A stretch of DNA of 12,453 nt from Paraprevotella sp. Its GTDB lineage: Bacteria > Bacteroidota > Bacteroidia > Bacteroidales > Bacteroidaceae. The DNA lies in NCBI GenBank assembly GCA_021205005.1, contig JAJPYK010000174.1, forward strand, positions 1 through 12,453. Direction: 5' to 3'. This document shows positions 1-7,169 of this stretch, piece by piece. Each line of letters begins with the position of its first letter. The stretch's first letter is position 1. Below the pieces are notes generated by a model that saw only the letters and a program-made list of their open reading frames with translations, did no database searches and had not been told where the DNA came from. The position numbers and the translations under genes are program-made.

Positions 1-20
1 ATATTAAAGGAATTATAGTG

Positions 21-28
21 CAAAGTTA
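21..28 (-). promoter_or_regulatory. Possible divergent -7 promoter box
   Basis: Read on the minus strand this is TAACTTTG, an exact match to the Bacteroidota -7 consensus TAnnTTTG. It would drive a gene to the left, outside the window. I see no TTTG-type -33 element at the usual spacing (the nearest TTG is about 25 nt upstream), so the call rests on a single box in AT-rich DNA. Confidence 0.35.
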
Positions 29-249
29 CGGATTTATTTCCTATTTTTTACCGCAATACTTAAAAACGTATATACGAAATTAAATCAGCCTTCTCCCGCA
101 AACTTTTTATGGCACCGCAAACGGCATCGCCCCGGAATAAGGCATAATGAACCAAAACTAACAGAGAAAAACCAATGTCATCCCCCGTCCGGCTCAGATT
201 TATGAGCAAAAAAAAAACTTTTTTCCCTTTATGTTATTTAATAAATGTC
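29..249. other. Non-coding upstream region
   Basis: This stretch has no convincing gene; the short reading frames in it have no recognisable protein features. It is AT-rich at the left and contains a run of ten A, one C and six T at 208-224, which lies just upstream of the promoter box at 250-257. Such an A/T tract could bend DNA or act as an upstream promoter element, but that is inference. Confidence 0.5.
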
Positions 250-257
250 TATCTTTG
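250..257 (+). promoter_or_regulatory. Promoter -7 box of the B12 uptake cluster
   Basis: TATCTTTG matches the Bacteroidota sigma-70 -7 consensus TAnnTTTG exactly. It sits a few bases before the 5' strand of riboswitch helix P1 (262-265), so transcription would begin at or near the riboswitch, which is the expected arrangement. No clear TTTG -33 element is visible about 19 nt upstream; that region is a T-rich tract. The expected start of transcription is roughly 260-266. Confidence 0.6.
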
Positions 258-260
258 CCC

Positions 261-450
261 CTGCATTGGTTCGTCTCCTCCAAGGTATACGGAGGAACGA
301 TTAAAAGGGAATCAGGTGAGAATCCTGAACAGTCCCGTTGCTGTATGTCTCATAATCAGCGTAGTAAACACACACTAATGCCACTGAAAGGCCTCGTGCC
401 GATTGGGAAGGCTTTTATTGCGGAGACGAGTCAGAAGACCTGCCGTGCAA
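261..450 (+). promoter_or_regulatory. Cobalamin (vitamin B12) riboswitch aptamer
   Basis: An adenosylcobalamin-type riboswitch controlling the uptake cluster, normally repressing it when B12 is bound. The conserved core is visible: AAAAGGGA at 303-310, whose GGGA pairs with TCCC at 333-336 (P3); a TCAGG/CCTGA hairpin at 312-316 and 324-328 with loop TGAGAAT (P5-L5); and GTTGCTGTA just after the TCCC. The B12 box AGTCAGAAGACCTGCC is at 429-444. TGCA at 262-265 can pair with TGCA at 446-449 to close P1. It lies in front of a btuB-like gene, the classic location. Helix names follow the family; exact boundaries are approximate. Confidence 0.95.
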
Positions 451-493
451 GTTATGTTCAATAGCTTTCGAGGACGAGCTATGAATCCGCAGA

Positions 494-524
494 CCTGTGT
501 GTGGCTCACCTGCCATACGACAGG
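494..524 (+). promoter_or_regulatory. Riboswitch expression-platform hairpin (P13-like)
   Basis: A strong hairpin about 44 nt after the aptamer. CCTGT (494-498) pairs with ACAGG (520-524), then GTGTGGC (499-505) pairs with GCCATAC (512-518) with one G-U pair, leaving G519 bulged and a six-base loop TCACCT (506-511). The loop is exactly complementary to AGGTGA at 314-319, which overlaps loop L5. This fits the L5-L13 kissing loop that cobalamin riboswitches use to sense ligand. No U-run follows, so control is probably at translation rather than by termination. The hairpin ends 72 nt before the receptor start codon. Confidence 0.8.
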
Positions 525-557
525 GCCGTTATTCATATTGACAGTTTTTCTTTAGAG

Positions 558-589
558 CTATTTTGATGGAGTTTATTACTATCAAATAG
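558..589 (+). promoter_or_regulatory. Leader hairpin next to the receptor start codon
   Basis: CTATTTTGAT (558-567) pairs with ATCAAATAG (581-589), giving nine base pairs with one bulged T and a 13-base loop that contains GGAG at 568-571. The hairpin ends seven bases before the ATG at 597. GGAG is too far from the ATG in linear distance to be a normal ribosome binding site, but the fold shortens that distance. The same bases contain a seven-codon open frame (566-589, MEFITIK then TAG). Either could affect initiation; both are inferences from sequence alone. Confidence 0.4.
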
Positions 590-596
590 AATTGTC

Positions 597-2630
597 ATGG
601 GGAATCGTACACTCAGGAGTATCCTGTGCCTGATAGGAGGATACTGCCTGTCCCATACCGTAAAGGCACAAAACGCTCCGGACAGTATTCGGAACTTGGG
701 CGAAGTCGAAGTGAAAGCCCAGACCTATAAAGAAGTCATTCCGGCCCAGAAACTGAAAGGCGAAGAACTTAAAAAGCTCAACAGTTTTTCCGTGGCCGAC
801 GCCATCCGTTACTTCTCCGGCCTGCAAATCAAGGACTACGGAGGAGTGGCCGGACTTAAAACGGTCAACATCCGCAGTATGGGCACCAACCACATGGGTG
901 TCTATTTCAACGGCATCCAATTGGGCAACGCCCAGAACGGACAGGTGGATCTGGGCTAGTTTTCGCTCGACAATATAGAGGAAATCGCACTCTACAACGG
1001 CCAGAAAAGTGACATCTTCCAGTCGACACGAGAATTCGGTTCCTCAGGCAGCATCTACCTGACCACACGACGCCCTCGGTTTGAAGCCGGACGCCATGCC
1101 AACCTGACGGCCAAAGTCAAAGCCGGTTCTTACGGCCTCATCGATCCCGCCCTGCTTTACGAATACAAATTGAGCGACAAAGTGAGCGGAAGCATCAGCA
1201 CGGAATGGATCAGTTCGGAGGGGAATTATAAATTCCGCTACCGAAGGGTAGATGTGAGCGGGAAGCTGCAATATGACACTACGGCGGTACGCCACAACAG
1301 CGATCTCGACGCCCTGCGCGTCGATGCCGGACTCTACGGACTTTTCGAGAAAGGCAAATGGAATGTCTTTGCCTACCATTATACCTCGGAACGCGGCGTG
1401 CCCGGCGCCATCGTGAACAATGTATGGAAACGATCCGAACGGCTGTGGGACCGGAATTCCTTTCTTCAAGGCAGTTTCGAATGGAATTTCCGCCCCCGTC
1501 TCAGCATGCGCGTCAATACGAAGTATGCTTTCGACTACACCCACTACATGAATAACAACACAGACATCAAGCTGACGGACAATATTTACAAGCAGAAAGA
1601 ATTTTATTTCTCATGGGCCGGAAAATGGGCCGTCACGAAAAACTGGGACGTATCCGTCGCGTACGACTTCCAATGGAACGATTACGTGGGTTTCGATGTC
1701 AACAAAGACCCGGACAAAGAGCACCCTATGAACACGGCCCGACGGGGCACGCACTATCTTTCGGCCGCCACGGCCTTTACCGTAGCCGACCGTTTGAAAG
1801 TACAGGCCAGTCTATTGGGAACTCTCGTCGACGAAGAGAAAAGAGAGCGAGACCAGGCACCTAACAAAAGCAAACTCACTCCCGGCATCTTCCTCTCCTA
1901 CCAACCGTGGAAAAGACACGACCTTGTTTTCCGAGCCTTCCACAAAACAGCCTACCGCATGCCGACATTCAACGACCTGTACTACACGGACATGGGCAAT
2001 CCGGCCCTGTTACCAGAGACGGCCACGCAATACGATGCCGGCGTAGTCTACGACCTGCTCCGGGAGCAACGCATTTTCCGGAACTTCCACATAGCGGCAG
2101 ACGTCTACTACAATAATGTGAAAAACAAAATCGTATCATGGCCGCAGGGACCGCAATTCCGTTGGACCACCATCAATCTCGGGCGTGTCGACATCCGCGG
2201 CATAGACGTCAGCGCCGCATGCACGCTGGCTTTCCCGCACGAATGGACGCTGACGGGAAAAGTACAGTACACCTACCAGAAAGCCATTGACGTGACCAAC
2301 CCGTCCGACACGTACTATCGCGACCAGATTCCCTACATACCTTGGCACAGCGGTTCGGCCATAGCGAGCCTCTCATGGGGCACATGGTCGCTCAATTACA
2401 GCTTCATTTACGTAGGCGAACGCTACAACCAGCAGGAGAACATCATATACAACCACACCCAACCTTGGTACACAAGCGACATGACTTTGATGAAGGAACT
2501 GCGCATACGGGGAGTAAGACTGCGGCTCACGGCAGAAATAAACAACCTCTTTGCACAGGACTATGACGTCATCCTGAACTATCCCATGCCTTTGCGCAAC
2601 TACAAATTCGGACTCACCGTAGAACTCTGA
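597..2630 (+). pseudogene. btuB: BtuB-like TonB-dependent receptor, in-frame TAG
   Basis: Outer-membrane TonB-dependent receptor, by context the corrinoid importer. Full frame is 677 codons, interrupted by TAG at 957-959 (codon 121). Residues 1-24 are a signal peptide (cut near VKA-QN). A TonB-box-like LGEVEVKAQ lies at about 34-42. The plug shows AIRYFSGLQIKDYGG, VNIRSMG and VYFNGIQLG; the stop falls in the plug, between VDLG and FSLDNIEEIALYNGQKS. The rest is a long beta barrel with alternating aromatic strands, ending YKFGLTVEL. Without suppression the product is a 120-residue fragment; the next in-frame ATG (1170) would lack the signal and most of the plug. No other lesion is seen, so the stop is recent or a sequencing error; one base change from CAG (Gln) would explain it. 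The B12 assignment rests on the riboswitch and the BtuG-like neighbour 5 nt downstream. Confidence 0.88.
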
Positions 2631-2635
2631 CCCTC

Positions 2636-3817
2636 ATGAAACACCGCAAATTCCATATTCCTCACCTTGCCGCCATACTGTCTCTCGCGGCCATTCTCCT
2701 GGCGATCGCAGCCTGCCGGGAGATCGAACTGGTCGTACCCACAGAGTACGAACTGCTCCCTGCACCGATCGATCCCTCGGCCCGTCCGGCAGGCATGTAC
2801 TTGCTCAACGAAGCCAACATGGGAAGCAACAAGGCTTCGATAGACTATGTAGACTTCCGTAACGCTTACTACGTGCGCAATATCTACGCCGGACGCAATC
2901 CCGAGGTGGTGAAAGAACTGGGCGACGTAGGCAACGACATTCAAATCTACGGCAGTAAACTCTATGCCGTCATCAACTGCTCGCATAAAGTGGAGGTGAT
3001 GGATGCCGCTACCTGCCGCAGGTTGGGACAGGTAGACATTCCCAATTGCCGCTACATCCGTTTCGCCAAAGGGAAAGCCTACGTCTCGGCATACGTAGGT
3101 CCGGTGACCATCGACCCGAACGCCCAGCTCGGTGCGGTGTACGAAGTAGACACGGCCTCACTTCAGGTGACGCGAAAGGTCACCGTAGGTTATCAGCCCG
3201 ATGAATTGGAAGTCATGGGCGAATATCTTTACGTGGCCAATTCGGGAGGCTACCGGGCGCCGGACTATGACAGCACGCTTTCCGTGGTGGAAATCTACGG
3301 CATGAAACAAATACAGAAGATTCCCGTAGGCATCAATCTGCACCGCGTGCGCAAAGACCGCTACGGCAAGCTGTGGGTGACTTCGCGCGGCGACTATGTC
3401 AATATACCCTCCAACCTCTACGTGCTCGACCGCAAAGACAAAAATTCCAAAGAGATGGCCGTTACGGACACTCTCAACATCCCATGTTCGGAGATGTACA
3501 TACAAGGAGATTCGCTCTACTTTTACAGCGTGGAATGGAACAAGCAGACGGAACGCAACACCGTCACCTACGGTATCATCGACGTCAGAACCAAACAACT
3601 CCTGACCGACCATTTCATCACCGACGGTACGGAGGCCGACATCGTGATACCCTACGGCATCGCCGTACATCCCCTGACGGGATACATTTACGTGACCGAT
3701 GCCAAAAACTACGTGTCGAGCGGCGTGCTCCATTGCTATGACCGCTACGGCAAAAAGAAATGGAGCGTACGCACCGGCGACATACCCGCCCACATAGTAT
3801 TTTACGATCCGCAATAA
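2636..3817 (+). CDS. btuG: BtuG-like surface B12-binding lipoprotein
   Basis: A 393-residue lipoprotein with a YncE/DUF5074-like beta propeller. In gut Bacteroides, BtuG proteins of this kind bind cobalamin very tightly and sit as a lid on BtuB; I infer the same role here. Residues 1-26 form a lipoprotein signal with lipobox IAAC, making Cys27 the lipidated residue, followed by REIE, an acidic stretch that fits surface export in this phylum. The propeller starts near residue 54 (MYLLNEANMGSNKAS) and shows repeated blades such as YGSKLYAVINCSHKVEVMD, GEYLYVANSGG, GKLWVTSRGD and GYIYVTDAKNY, ending DIPAHIVFYDPQ. The start is 5 nt after the receptor stop and abuts the next gene, so the genes are surely co-transcribed. 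No Shine-Dalgarno sequence is visible, as is usual in this phylum. I did not identify ligand-binding residues. Confidence 0.85.
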   Translation: MKHRKFHIPHLAAILSLAAILLAIAACREIELVVPTEYELLPAPIDPSARPAGMYLLNEANMGSNKASIDYVDFRNAYYVRNIYAGRNPEVVKELGDVGNDIQIYGSKLYAVINCSHKVEVMDAATCRRLGQVDIPNCRYIRFAKGKAYVSAYVGPVTIDPNAQLGAVYEVDTASLQVTRKVTVGYQPDELEVMGEYLYVANSGGYRAPDYDSTLSVVEIYGMKQIQKIPVGINLHRVRKDRYGKLWVTSRGDYVNIPSNLYVLDRKDKNSKEMAVTDTLNIPCSEMYIQGDSLYFYSVEWNKQTERNTVTYGIIDVRTKQLLTDHFITDGTEADIVIPYGIAVHPLTGYIYVTDAKNYVSSGVLHCYDRYGKKKWSVRTGDIPAHIVFYDPQ

Positions 3818-5068
3818 ATGAAGACCATACGCATGAAACTCATCTCACACGCCGCATTAGGGCTCGCGCTGTCCGTCTTATCGGCCTGCCGACAGGAGAT
3901 TCCGATGGTCAGCCTCGGAGTAGACAGTCAGTACCGCATCGAACGGATGAAAAAGCTCATCCTCCATCCTGAATTTACGGGAGAAGCCTACCGCTGGACC
4001 ATGGAAGACCGTAACGGAGCCTACTCGGTCGTATCCGCCGAACGCGACTATATCTTCGTGGGACAAAAGCCCGGCCAGTATAAGTTGCGTCTGGACATCA
4101 TCGACCCGCAGAACCCCATAACGCAGGACGTCGAGATCCAGGTGGAAGAAGAAGCCGTGGCTTACAGCCGGTACATCACGAATGTATACGAATACCGCCC
4201 CGCCCCAGGACAATTTGTCAACATCATGCCGCTCTATGAGACCGGAGACACTGAAGAAACCATGCGCAAGAAGACGCAAGACTGCATCGCCGGTACGAAC
4301 GACATCATGATCTCGCTCGGAGGATTCGGCGGATACGTCACCTTCGGCTTCGACCATACCATCGTCAACGTACCGGGACAAAAAGATTTCAAGATCCTGG
4401 GCAACGCTTTCTATGCCGATGCCAATCCGAACCCCTCGGCGCCGACATCGGGCGGAAGTTGCGAACCGGGCATCGTCATGGTGTCTCTCGACCGCAACAA
4501 CAACGGACGTCCGGACGATGAATGGTACGAGCTGGCCGGAAGCGAATACTACAAACCGGAAACCCTGCACAGTTTTCAGATTACTTACACCCGACCGCCG
4601 GCAGACAAGACGCAGACGCCCGACCCCGACAGCCCGATTACGGACACCACCTATATCCGCTGGGAGGCCAACGACGGCGAAACGGGCTACATAGCCAAAA
4701 ATACCTACCACAATCAGGCCTACTATCCGGCCTGGATCGCCGAAGATGAACTGAGCTTCACGGGAACCAGGCTGGCCGACAACGCAGTGGACGAAAGCGG
4801 AGGGAAAGGATCTTATTTCGTTCTCTACGCCTATGACTGGGGCTACGTCGACAACCATCCCAACAGCGAGGAAGACAAAATCAGCTTCGACATCGGATGG
4901 GCCGTAGACCGAGAAGGGCATCCGGTCTACCTGCCCGGCGCAGACTTCATCCGGGTGTATACCGGAGTGAACCAGCAGTGCGGCTGGCTGGGCGAGACAT
5001 CCACCGAGATGAGCCGTGCCGAGGACCTGCACGTGACAGACCAAACCCATTATTTACCCAACCCCTAA
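3818..5068 (+). CDS. Surface lipoprotein with PKD-like and WYELAGS domains
   Basis: A 416-residue lipoprotein of unknown function, probably accessory to corrinoid capture. The signal peptide ends in lipobox LSAC with Cys24 lipidated. Residues about 36-110 look like a PKD/Ig-like fold (EAYRWTMEDRNG, then GQYKLRLDI). Residues about 129-397 form a larger domain beginning APGQF and including ISLGGFGGYVTFGFD, SCEPGIVMVSLD, a calcium-loop-like DRNNNGRPDDE at 225-235 running straight into WYELAGSEY, DIGWAVDREGHPVYLPGADF and GWLGETSTE (389-397). The same domain, with the same landmarks in the same order, recurs in the large protein encoded at 7170-11440. The ATG directly follows the TAA of the btuG-like gene (zero gap). 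Similar proteins are commonly annotated only as cell-surface proteins; I cannot assign a ligand. Confidence 0.85.
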   Translation: MKTIRMKLISHAALGLALSVLSACRQEIPMVSLGVDSQYRIERMKKLILHPEFTGEAYRWTMEDRNGAYSVVSAERDYIFVGQKPGQYKLRLDIIDPQNPITQDVEIQVEEEAVAYSRYITNVYEYRPAPGQFVNIMPLYETGDTEETMRKKTQDCIAGTNDIMISLGGFGGYVTFGFDHTIVNVPGQKDFKILGNAFYADANPNPSAPTSGGSCEPGIVMVSLDRNNNGRPDDEWYELAGSEYYKPETLHSFQITYTRPPADKTQTPDPDSPITDTTYIRWEANDGETGYIAKNTYHNQAYYPAWIAEDELSFTGTRLADNAVDESGGKGSYFVLYAYDWGYVDNHPNSEEDKISFDIGWAVDREGHPVYLPGADFIRVYTGVNQQCGWLGETSTEMSRAEDLHVTDQTHYLPNP

Positions 5069-5079
5069 ACAAACTCTTT

Positions 5080-6840
5080 ATGAGAAAAACGATTTTACGT
5101 TACGCCGCAACCTCCGTGTTGCTCTCCGTCGCCGCCCTGACGAAAGCGCAGGCAGACTATACCGACGGCGTGTTCATGCTCAACGAAGATTGGTACGGAC
5201 ACAACAACAGCACGCTCAACTTCATCCGTCCAGACAACGCCACCGATCCCTTCGAGTATTATATCATACAGAGCAACGAGGCCAATGCCGGACAATCCCT
5301 GGGGGCTACGGCACAATTCGGAGCGATCTACGGCGATAATATCTACATCATATCCAAACAGGATCAGGATGCCGGCAGCGGACTCTCGCCGGGTGAGACC
5401 GGAGAAAGCCGCAGGGGTGGACGCATCGTGGTGGCCGATGCCCGGACCATGGAAATCAAATGCCGCATCCCTGTCATCAAGGCCAATGCCGAAGGTACGT
5501 CCGTGGCCGACGGACGGAGCTTTGTGGGCGTGGACGAGACCAAAGCTTACGTAGGCACCTCTAACGGCATCTACGTGCTCGACCTTTCTTCTTTTGAAAT
5601 AACCCGGTGCATAGAGGGCACGGAGAATCCGCTCGTGACAGGACACGAAGACAATGCCGACGGCACCGGCCCTCTCTACCAGAACCAGATCGGCATGATG
5701 CTCCGCACGCCGGATTACGTCTTCGCCATACAACAGGACAAAGGCATACTGGTCATCGACCCGCAGACGGACCGGGTGGTACGGACCATCGAAGGGTGTT
5801 TCAGCACCATGACGATGAGCAAGGACGGCCAGATCTGGGCGGGACACAACAGCAATATGGATTACCAGCATTACCCCTACGGCAACATGGGCTCGAGCGG
5901 CGAATGCTGGGAGGGCACGGAACTGCTGCGCATCGACCCTGAAACGTTCGAGACGGAAGCCGTCCGCCTCAACGCCGGAGGTATCAATCAGAGCTGGTAT
6001 GCCTGGAACGCCGGTTCGCTCTGCGCCGGCACGAAAGAAAACGTGCTCTACTTCACTTACAACGACAACAAATGGAGCTGGTTCACCACTTCCAAACTGT
6101 ATAAGTTCGATGTGGCCTCACGCACCTCTACCCTCCTCTACGACAGCAGTACGGAGGGGCGTTACTTCTATGGGGCGGCTCTCCGCGCAGACCCGTCGAC
6201 CGACCGCCTGTATGCCGCGCTCTATCTGGACAATGTGGTGCAAAGCTATTGGGTATACCAAATGTCCCCTGAAGGAAAAGTACTGCAAGCACTGGAGCCG
6301 ATAGACCGCTATTGGTTTCCGGCCCTGTTCATCTTCCCCGACAACCAGGCTCCAGAAGTGGACGAATTTCCGGACCTCACCTTGGAAGACGACAGCCTGA
6401 CCATCGACCTGAGCGACATGGCTACGGATGCCGACAGCCCGTCGGCCGCCATCGTAAAAAGCGTCAAGGGCAACAGCCACGCCGAAGTGGTCGACGCCAC
6501 GATCAGAAACAACCGGCTCACCCTACGCCCGCGGGCCGTGGGAGAAAGCGACCTTATCCTGCGCTTCAACTCCAACGGCAAGTGTGTGGACCGCACGCTG
6601 CACGTCCGCTCGCTCTACACCGATGTACGCGCAACGACCCGCACCTTCCTGCACGTCCGCATGGAAAACGGAAGGCTCCGCATAGAAGGGCTGGAACAAC
6701 CGTCACCCGTCGAAATTTACGACCTCGCGGGACGCCTTGTCCGCCGCACGACCATAACGCCGGGACAGTCGGTAGAAGACCTTCCGGACAGAACTGGATA
6801 CCTCGTCAGAATCGGACAGCAGACCTTTAAAGTCATGTGA
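5080..6840 (+). CDS. Secreted beta-propeller protein with T9SS-type tail
   Basis: A 586-residue secreted protein, paralogous in its propeller to the BtuG-like lipoprotein. Residues 1-23 are a signal peptide for signal peptidase I (TKA-QA); there is no lipobox. The propeller starts VFMLNEDWYGHNNSTLNFI, matching the MYLLNEANMGSNKAS opening of the BtuG-like protein, and runs to about 420 with blades such as GDNIYIISKQ and DETKAYVGTSNGIYVLDLS. A cadherin/Ig-like domain follows (APEVDEFPDLTLEDDSLTIDLSD onward), then a 60-70 residue tail with the T9SS type A pattern (VEIYDLAGRLVRR, then GYLVRIGQQTFKVM). The frame extends upstream to 4897, but ATG 5080 is preferred because it gives the signal peptide and an 11-nt gap to the previous stop. 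Whether the tail is cleaved and anchored depends on the host having a T9SS, which is not visible here. A role in B12 binding is plausible but unproven. Confidence 0.82.
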   Translation: MRKTILRYAATSVLLSVAALTKAQADYTDGVFMLNEDWYGHNNSTLNFIRPDNATDPFEYYIIQSNEANAGQSLGATAQFGAIYGDNIYIISKQDQDAGSGLSPGETGESRRGGRIVVADARTMEIKCRIPVIKANAEGTSVADGRSFVGVDETKAYVGTSNGIYVLDLSSFEITRCIEGTENPLVTGHEDNADGTGPLYQNQIGMMLRTPDYVFAIQQDKGILVIDPQTDRVVRTIEGCFSTMTMSKDGQIWAGHNSNMDYQHYPYGNMGSSGECWEGTELLRIDPETFETEAVRLNAGGINQSWYAWNAGSLCAGTKENVLYFTYNDNKWSWFTTSKLYKFDVASRTSTLLYDSSTEGRYFYGAALRADPSTDRLYAALYLDNVVQSYWVYQMSPEGKVLQALEPIDRYWFPALFIFPDNQAPEVDEFPDLTLEDDSLTIDLSDMATDADSPSAAIVKSVKGNSHAEVVDATIRNNRLTLRPRAVGESDLILRFNSNGKCVDRTLHVRSLYTDVRATTRTFLHVRMENGRLRIEGLEQPSPVEIYDLAGRLVRRTTITPGQSVEDLPDRTGYLVRIGQQTFKVM

Positions 6841-7169
6841 CCTCCGGCATCGCCTCTCATGGAACCGGACATGGAAATATCCGAATTTTTCCTCGTCGAG
6901 GCGCATGAGGCGGACTGTCGCTCCCATTCATCATATATCATTGAAAAAGAGACGAATGCAAAAATGGAAAAGAACAAAGGATTTTTCTGCGCCAAAAAAC
7001 GGATCAATCTCCGCAGAACGGCAGATTTTTCTCCGCAGAACGCGACGTCGTTCTGCGGAGATCCAACCTCCCCCGCCCGCACTGTCGGGTTATTTCTCAA
7101 ACTCGGGACAAAGCCTGCATCAGGCTGCGACCATAAACAAACCTATTTATTCACCTAAAGTTTTATGTA
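6841..7169. other. Intergenic spacer between the propeller and fusion genes
   Basis: 329 nt with no gene I can support. It holds the three-copy 13-nt repeat described separately, a short CCTCG/CGAGG palindrome at 6891-6901 and a six-base-pair hairpin AGCCTG-CAT-CAGGCT at 7112-7126. I see no exact TAnnTTTG promoter box; TATCATTG at 6936-6943 is one mismatch away. No U-run follows any hairpin, so there is no good intrinsic terminator. It is unclear whether the downstream gene has its own promoter or is read through from the B12-regulated cluster. The end reads ATGTAATG, so a one-codon start-stop (7165-7170) overlaps the first base of the next start. Confidence 0.55.
7008..7061. repeat. 13-nt motif, two direct copies and one inverted
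   Basis: TCTCCGCAGAACG occurs exactly at 7008-7020 and 7030-7042, and its exact reverse complement at 7049-7061. The second and third copies form a perfect 13-bp stem with loop CGACGT. The first and third could pair instead around a larger loop, so two mutually exclusive hairpins are possible. It is non-coding as far as I can see. Candidates are a regulator binding site, an attenuator-like RNA switch or a REP-like dispersed repeat. Confidence 0.85.

Noticed and set aside
175..464. Two overlapping short plus-strand frames upstream of the receptor
   Set aside because: They run through the promoter box and the cobalamin riboswitch core, which explain the conservation there.
3878..5050. 390-codon open frame on the minus strand
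   Set aside because: It is antisense to the well-supported lipoprotein gene at 3818-5068, has no recognisable domain and is a by-product of codon composition.
4897..5079. 61-residue N-terminal extension of the secreted propeller protein
   Set aside because: It overlaps the previous gene and would bury the signal peptide that begins exactly at ATG 5080.
7030..7061. 13-bp hairpin as an intrinsic terminator
   Set aside because: No T-run follows it on either strand: the plus strand continues TCCAACC and the minus strand continues AAAAATC.
7008..7061. CRISPR-like repeat array
   Set aside because: There are only three short copies, one inverted, with no regular spacers and no cas genes.
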